A stretch of 64,000 nucleotides of DNA from Gnetum montanum (Eukaryota > Streptophyta > Gnetopsida > Gnetales > Gnetaceae), in contig MNCI01011451.1 of assembly GCA_015680685.1 (NCBI GenBank), forward strand, positions 1,896 through 65,895. Reading direction: 5' to 3'. Shown here piece by piece: positions 57,838 through 64,000 of the stretch. The position numbers were made by a program, and so were the translations under genes. Within the stretch, counting starts at the first letter, position 1; every line of letters starts with the position of its first letter. The notes beneath the pieces were generated by a model, which searched no databases, had not been told where the DNA came from, and worked only from the letters and a program-made list of their open reading frames with translations.

Positions 57838-58380
57838 TTGCCCTTTCTTATCATCATCCTATCCTTATCCCAACAAAATAGGGTCAACTACATGAGTGAT
57901 TTTTCATCATTAACCTCTATGAACATCTAGATCTTTTTTTATTTTTAGTTTCTTCAAATCATCTTCAATTATTTTTCATATGTTTTTGTTGGTCTTTCCT
58001 TTCATGGATTTCCTAGAATAGTGATATAGAAATATTTGTTTATAGGCTCATTATTTGATCTTATTTGCACATGTTCAAACCATTTAAGATGTTATTATTG
58101 TAGCTTATTTGAAATAGAAACAACTCCAAGTCTTCCTCTAATGTTTTATTATGTATTTTAGCTCTTCTAGTAACATTTAACATCCATCAAAGCATTTGCA
58201 TTTTTTGCCATACTAATTTGTTGTTCATGCCTCTTTTTGTACTATCCCACGTTCATCACCATATAAGATAGCATGCCTAATTGTTATCTTATAAAATTTT
58301 TCCTTTTAATTCTATTGGAATTAATTTAACCATCCTTCCTTAATTCTATTTCTAATATCTTTATCAATTTTGCCATATGA
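57838..58380 (-). mobile_element. LINE fragment, RTE-like, C-terminal RT region and 3' end
   Basis: The plus strand reads like the complement of the last part of plant RTE-type LINE ORF2: TTGCACATGTTCAAACCATTTAAG (58060 region), ACATCCATCAAAGCATTTGCA, CACCATATAAGATAGCATGCC and TTATAAAATTTTTCCTTTTAATTC. Nearer 57860 it has CCTTATCCCAACAAAATAGGGTC, a 3' UTR motif of such elements, and in sense ends in GATGATGATAA, a short trinucleotide tail typical of RTE. It is truncated at its 5' side and full of stops. Confidence 0.8.
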
Positions 58381-58424
58381 TTAGAAGATTTATTGTAGGT
58401 AGTGGAATTGGCCAATAAATGAGA

Positions 58425-58497
58425 GTGTAAGACTAGAACTTCCAAAGAGGTCACCCATCCTAGTAGTACTCTAACTCAAGCTTGTTTAATTACATAG
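58425..58497 (-). pseudogene. 5S rRNA-derived segment
   Basis: GAGGTCACCCATCCTAGTA (58447-58465) is identical, over nearly all of it, to the complement of the 3' half of plant 5S rRNA. ACTTCC before it and TACTCT-x2-C-x-CAAGC after it also match. The box C promoter part is well kept; the box A part is changed, and similarity ends before the 5' end of 5S. It is not a working 5S gene. It may be part of a Cassandra-type TRIM LTR or a 5S-headed SINE. Confidence 0.75.
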
Positions 58498-60500
58498 CTA
58501 CCCTTTCTGACTAGTTGAATTCAAATTCTAAGTGTGATGATCAAATCTATGGGCTTTTAAAATTTAATGTAAAAGTTGACATAGTTTCATTGATTTGAGA
58601 TTCAAATTAGAATTGAACTTATTTTAAATTGTTGTTAAGATTTTCCTAAGAGTTAAGCTCAATCATGTTTAAGAATATTTTTTTGAACTCTTATGAGACT
58701 ACTTGGTTTCTTGTGGAACCAAATTGAACATTCCCTATAGAATCATATTTAGGATCTTGCTAAAATGTTACTATTATCTTCAATTAAGCTCTAGAATCAT
58801 TTTTGGTTTTAGTGGATTTTTGTAGAAAGAGGTTCTTCTGACTTAAATTTTTCTTTAGAACCATATTTTGCTTCTACACATTGCACCATTTTCACTATGG
58901 ATCATATATTGATGTGGCATTACAAGCTTCTTAAGTAGAATCAAAATTGAGTTTTTCTTTAGAGCCACCTTCTAGTTTTATGAGATTTTTATGAAAATGT
59001 GACTCTTCTATATCTCACTAAATTTCTTTTATTTGTAATGGCTAATTTCTATGTGATTCTTTACTTGTACTCTATACCTTATGGTTCTTAATCTTCTTGT
59101 AGAACTAAGTTTAAGCTTCTATTTTACAACCACTTTTTAATTCTACAAGCCTTTGATGATGTGGTGAGTATTAATAATACTCTAACTTTTCTTATGATAG
59201 ACACTAGATTTCTTGTAAAACCAAACTTATAAATGCAATTTTTAGTTCTACAAGCTTCTTCTATGTTTAGCTAGTGATAGTTAATGTGGTGAGCCTTGAT
59301 CTATTCATTAAAGCTTTTTATCAAAGAGCATAATTGTAGGTCTTGAGATTTTTAATAGAACCAAATTAAAACCCCCTTTAGAATCATATTTTGGTTCTAC
59401 AAGCTGAAATCTTCATTTTCTTCTTTAAAAAAAAAACAAATTATGGATCTCATGAACTTTTTAGATGTTGAGATATCAATCTATAGAAGGAAAACTTACT
59501 AAAAATAATTTTTAGCTTTCTTTTTTAGTAACATTGATAATATAGGGTTCATTGAGCTATTAGAATCATTTTTTCACTCATTTGTAGAACCAATTTTTAG
59601 TTTTACAAGCTCATTAGCTATTGTGTTGGGTTGCAACTGAAGCTTCCTTATAAAACTAAATTTGTAAACTCTTTTATAACCAAGTTTTGGTTTTACAAGA
59701 TTCATGGTATTATAGTGGGTCATAGCTATGTGTCAATTGAGCTCCTTCAGAGTACCAAACTTGTAGAACTGGTTTTTTATTCTACAAATAGGTTCTAGAT
59801 AGATTTACCAAAATCTCTTCATTTTTTAGCCTTACTAGATGCTAATCGCTTAGCTAGATTAAAATTTCATTTTATGTGTATCTATTTCTTTTAGCGTTTT
59901 ATGGTAATATTAATGAATTTGGATTTTAAGCTCATTGAACTTTTATCTACAGGTAAAATTTACTCAACCATAAGTTGCACTATAGCTTATCTTAGGATTC
60001 ATGTTCAAAAGAGAATAGGATTGATCTTTTTATCAAGCTTATATGTCAATTAAGCTCCTTTATAGAATCAAACTTGTAAAACTGATTCTTCATTCTATGA
60101 AGTGGTTTTTAAGAACTTTGTTAAGAGCTCTCCTTTTTCAAACTCCATTAATTCTCACTTATGCTAAGATGGGTTAAAATTTTATTTAGCACATGATTTC
60201 TTCATTAAGCTTCTTTACATAATGCTAATAATCTAGATCAATTAAAATATTGAAGCTTATTTGATCCTATACTTTAGGTAAGACTACCTTTTAATCCTAA
60301 CCTAGGTTGTGGCTTGATCATGGATTTTTGAATCTGGAAGATATAAGCTTAGCTCTTGATCCTACGTGGTGAGAAGCTTTCTATAACCTAGAATTGGTTC
60401 TAATAGTGAGTTGTAATCGCATTTTTTCTTTATCAATTGAAGTTTTGTTCTACATATAGAGGATCTAGATGTGTTCACATCCTTATGAAAATTTGTATTC
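58498..60500. repeat. Region of degenerate repeats with TTCTACAAG / AGAACCAAA motifs
   Basis: Around ten copies of GGTTCTACAAG or GGTTTTACAAG (for example near 58930, 59150, 59247, 59393, 59603, 59692, 59790) alternate with AGAACCAAA or TAAAACCAAA text at irregular distances of 90-300 bases. No coding sense. It resembles a very old tandem array. Confidence 0.45.
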
Positions 60501-62768
60501 AATGAGCTATAAAAACTTATTTGACTCTCTTTATCTTAAGATCAATTCCACTTAGCTATGCTCAAATTATTATGGGTTGTCACCTTGTGTGGTTTAAGCT
60601 TTTAAATGTAGAAAAATTTCATATAACTAGGTTTCTAACCACACAATCAAGTTATTTTGCTATGACAAGGAATGAGCTGTTATAAGATTAGAAAGCTTTT
60701 ATACTTTTATCAAGTTTGTAGGTTTTGATAGTATGATAAAAATCCTCTTATTTATAGATTGGAAGTGCAATAACCTTGATTCACCTTGCTCAATTTTTCA
60801 TGATAGAAACTATTCTCTTAGAATAAAAATAACTTTCTTTCTCATGGCCAATATTATGATTTATTAGAAATGTCCCAAGCTAGATTCAAACTCTAAGTTT
60901 TTAATAGCTATATAAACTTGATTTTGGAAGTATTAGATTTTCATCTTAGGATGATTCCACATTTACCTCTTCTTATCTCATTAAAGAACTTGAGATTAAT
61001 TCATAAGCATCTATCCTTAATAAAAATTTAATTTGATGATATAACTTGAGCAAGGGGGTTTTACATATAGTTTCTTTTAGTTGTTTCTTAGTTTCTTCTT
61101 TTAATATTGAACAAATCTCAAGTATGACATAAACTTTATCTTATTTGCTTCAAGTAATAGTAGAATTGTATCAAAAAATGTGTTTTTATGTCAAGTGAGA
61201 ATCAATGCAATTAAGTTTTGCAAGATTTCCTTTGATGACTTTGAAACTAAGCTCGTAATACATAGAAAGCTTAAAAGCTAATAGCTAGGAAAGCTTACAA
61301 GAAGAGTTTTAAGACTTTGAGGTACTTGAGGTTACATCTTTGATAATTTCTCATGATGCCAAGAGGCCAAGCTACAAATTAATGCAATATGCACTATGTC
61401 TAGTAGGATTTCCCATAGTAAAATAGAAGGAATCCATGCTCTTGTAATTACTTGGAAGATCAATTCCTATCTAGATTAAATGAAGTTATGGTGTTGGACT
61501 TGTTTAGCGCTAAAACTTTCTCTCTATTTTTTCATTCCTTTCTTTGTAAAAATGTAACAAGAATAGATATCATAGTAGTAGGAATATTATCCTTAGAGAA
61601 ATTAAAGGTAAAAGAGACTAGAATAAGTAGATGGGAATTGCCAAGAAACCAATGATGAAAAAATTCATTGGAGCCATTGAAGAAGTCTATCATAAGTGAA
61701 ATGTTGATTTTGGAGGAACCTTTGGGGAAAAATTAAATTCCCAGAAACCCAAAAAAATTTTTATGACTTCATTCTTATTCAATTGAAGTCAAGTTATAAT
61801 AAGGAGAAAAAAAATCAAGATAGTAGATACTCTACATAATTGTAATTAGACCAATTCACTTGTTACTCTCTTTTGGAATTTGCATCTTTCTTTGGAAGAG
61901 CTCAATCAAGCTTGGTTAATAGGTTCCATTCCTTTCTCTTTATTCTTGTTCATTAAACTTTGATCTTGCTACCAATTCTACTAAGTTTTTGTTAGAATGT
62001 CTTGTTCATTTATAGGTTTTCCTATTAGATAGAGAGGTTTTGAGACTTAATGAATCTTGCAAGTATGATGGCCATTAATCCAATATTGTTGAACTAGAAC
62101 ATGACCTACGACTTCAACTCTAAATTTTTTATTAAAAGAGTGAATCCCCTAGCAACTATGAAGACCAATGGTTCTAGGAAAGGAGAAGAGAAAGAAAATT
62201 CAAATCTCAATTTGAACCTATAGGGTTGCAACATATTTTAGAGGAACTAGCCCAAATCCATTCAAGTGAAGGAAGTGAAATATATAGAAGAACGAGTAGA
62301 ATAAAGGTCTATGAAAAGGATAAAGATTGATACCTCTAAGTACTAAAGAGAACTTGACTAATGACCACCATCACCATTATCCATGTTTTTTCCATTGGTT
62401 CTAGGATACCATTCTAGTAGAGTATGGTTTTTGGAGCATAATATATATCAAGAACCAATAGTGGTAAACTAATTCTTGTTGTCTCAACTCCAAATCAAGG
62501 ATCTTAAACTAGTGAGACAAGGAATAATGATACCAAAAACTATTAGTAGATAAAAAATAGCTTCATCCTTAGTAGGGTCATTCTTCTAGCAAGATATATA
62601 GAAATGAATGGATAAAGCAAGTACTAAGGGAATGTAGGAGATGGAATCTCTATTAAAACAAAAGAAATAGGAAAACATATAAATGAACAAAGAGATAGAA
62701 TTATTAAGATAGATTATTGCTACATTGTCAGAGATAAACTTGTATCTTAAAAAAGAGAAATTCAAGAT
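60501..62768. other. AT-rich stretch left of element K, no gene recognised
   Basis: Short open frames only (largest 67 codons at 61452-61655). Nothing recognised. Confidence 0.5.
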
Positions 62769-63738
62769 TGATGAAAGTGGTTACTCTAGTAGTTATTCTA
62801 ATTATTAGAGTAGTTACTCTGGTGGTTACTCTATTAGTTACTCTAATTATTAGAGTGGTTACTCTAGCAGTTATTCTAATTATTAGAGTGGTTACTCTAG
62901 AGGGTACGTTAGCAGTTATTCTAATTATTAGAGCGATTACTCTAATTATTAGAGTAGTTGCTCCCAAGCCTATAACTATAGTGCCCAGGCGCACAATTGA
63001 AAGGAAGTCTTTTAGCAGTCAAGTAATGAAACTCTTGTAGTCTGTTTGAAAGGTAGAGTATTTTCCAAGTGCCTGTAGCAAGAGGTCTAAGTATGGATGG
63101 ATCTTTATTCAAGCATTGTGTACCTGAGCACACCTTATGTATGGCAATAAAGATGAGCTCTTTGATTCATCCTTGCAGCACTTGAGATTTGTTTTCTTAC
63201 GTATTTATTTTATTTTATTTTCTTATGCATTTATTTTATTTTATTTTATTTTATGCACTTTACATTTCTATTATTAGCACAAAAATTCATTTTTATCAAT
63301 TAAGAAAATCATTAAATTACACAAGCACGACCACTTCAAGCATGCGTGTAATGCGTGGTAACCTAGTAATGAGTAGCGTTTGGTAATCCCAGCAGTGTTG
63401 TACTGGTTAAGGATGTGTACGAAAAGTGGGAATGGATTCTGGTGTTAGGATTAGTTAGAACTTAGTTAATGAGTAGTTAAGTTAAATTAGTCACTTAGTT
63501 ACCTCTCTCCTTCCCTACTAGCGTAGGACAAAAAACATAAAAGCTATAAAAATCATATGCTCAAGCTTACTTAACCATAGAATCATGACATACAAGTAAG
63601 CTTGGGAAGATAATGATCAACTAACCCATCCTTGTTCCACAAGGGCGCATAAGCACTTAGTCCTTGAAATTTGACCGAATCGTGCATGAAACGCTTGTAT
63701 TCATATGGTTGAGCATAGGGGTACCTCACCGCTCATCA
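62769..63738 (+). repeat. 5' LTR of element K (about 970 bp)
   Basis: Proposed start TGATGAAAGTGG and clear end CCGCTCATCA. The U3 part is taken up by a minisatellite (62778-62960). The start is inferred from the TGATGA similarity to the other LTRs and is less certain than the end. Confidence 0.75.
62778..62960 (+). repeat. Minisatellite of about 33-bp units with a palindromic core
   Basis: Five units contain CTAATTATTAGAG, most as ACTCTAATTATTAGAGT, an 8-bp inverted repeat around a central T, joined by GGTTACTCTAGCAGTT-like text. Because the repeat is free of stops in two directions, it produces 88- and 90-codon frames on opposite strands that are not genes. Confidence 0.88.
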
Positions 63739-63739
63739 T

Positions 63740-63757
63740 TGGTGCCGTTGCTGGGGA
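63740..63757 (+). other. Primer-binding site of element K, tRNA-Asp type
   Basis: TGGTGCCGTTGCTGGGGA, one base after the LTR, 16 of 18 matches to the complement of the tRNA-Asp 3' end; both changes are C to T. Confidence 0.9.
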
Positions 63758-63874
63758 CTTAGTTGTTTGTGTGCTAACTAGAACATAGGAAATCATTCAC
63801 ATCATTGGAACGAACCCTTAGGATTGGTTGATAAAATAATAAACAAGAATACATTGCACATTGAACCGACAGGT

Positions 63875-64000
63875 ATGTCTCCTTCCTCATATGGAAGCAC
63901 CTCATTGCCTAGGTCTGAAACAGGAAATAGTCAGCTGCGTAATACACATGACATTGATCCACTAGTCCCTTAACAAGTTTGAGTGGCATATATTCATCCT
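63875..64000 (+). pseudogene. Element K gag, N-terminus
   Basis: ATG at 63875 gives M-S-P-S-S-Y-G-S-T-S-L-P-R, related to the gag start of A and G. A TAA at 63971-63973 stops it after 32 codons and similarity continues past it (A-Y-I-H). It runs off the window. Confidence 0.75.

Larger units (their letters stand above)
62769..64000 (+). mobile_element. Element K: start of an Athila-like element on the plus strand
   Basis: 5' LTR 62769-63738, primer site and the first codons of gag, then the window ends. The LTR reads as the reverse complement of those of A, F and G from about 63090 onward (GATCTTTATTCAAGCA, GTACCTGAGCACA). It is the only member of this group in the window on the plus strand apart from B. 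Confidence 0.85.

Noticed and set aside
58425-58497. Working 5S rRNA gene
   Set aside because: Only the 3' half matches, the A box is changed, and there is no tandem 5S array.
62728-63040. Overlapping 88- and 90-codon frames on opposite strands with Val/Thr/Ile repeats
   Set aside because: They are by-products of the palindromic minisatellite in the K LTR, which lacks stops in both directions.
1-64000. CRISPR arrays, bacterial operons, tRNA genes, organelle DNA insertions
   Set aside because: None seen. The short repeats lack CRISPR spacing, no complete tRNA cloverleaf was found, and no plastid or mitochondrial gene was recognised.

Overview
This window looks like intergenic DNA from a large, repeat-rich plant genome. 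A seed plant is certain enough; a conifer or other gymnosperm is my guess, from the age and depth of the repeats and the gymnosperm-like gene remnant, and cannot be proven here. I see no intact gene. Nearly everything recognisable is decayed Ty3/gypsy LTR retrotransposons of one Athila-like group. They share a primer-binding site matching the 3' end of tRNA-Asp, LTRs of about 0.8-1.05 kb with TGATGAG/CTCATCA-type ends, the gag-PR-RT-RNaseH-INT order, and a long non-coding stretch between INT and the 3' LTR.

The elements are nested. Left block (1-about 19.6 kb): an old plus-strand element B (from 4327) is split by element A (7250-16583, minus strand, complete LTR to LTR, exact 5-bp duplication CTTGC) and carries element C (382-4326, minus strand) in its protease. 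C is itself broken at 381 by the end of an unrelated LTR. Right block (23161-53496): element H (minus strand, gag but no pol) contains element F (25802-50910, minus strand). F is interrupted between about 31.66 and 47.9 kb by a 16-kb block holding the 3' end of another LTR element (31.7-33.2 kb), an unidentified AT-rich decayed stretch (33.5-37.9 kb), a cytochrome P450 pseudogene (38.1-40.9 kb, plus strand) and element G (41954-47912, minus strand). A further element K starts at 62769 on the plus strand and runs off the window.

Other pieces are a minus-strand RTE-type LINE fragment (57.84-58.38 kb) lying just downstream, in sense, of a 5S rRNA-derived segment (58.42-58.50 kb), a pair of SINE-like tandem copies (53.7-54.0 kb), and several clusters of short degenerate repeats.

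The most interesting items are: (1) a branched RNA stem-loop in the 3' non-coding region of elements A, B, F and H, with compensatory base changes in the stem; (2) a CYP75-like P450 pseudogene, with an intron, sitting inside a retrotransposon; (3) arrays of GATATC palindromes in the LTR U3 region that differ in copy number between the two LTRs of A, replaced in K by a palindromic minisatellite; (4) the 5S/LINE chimera. Several single-N joins flanked by exact duplications are probably unmerged contigs, so absences and joins next to them should not be trusted.
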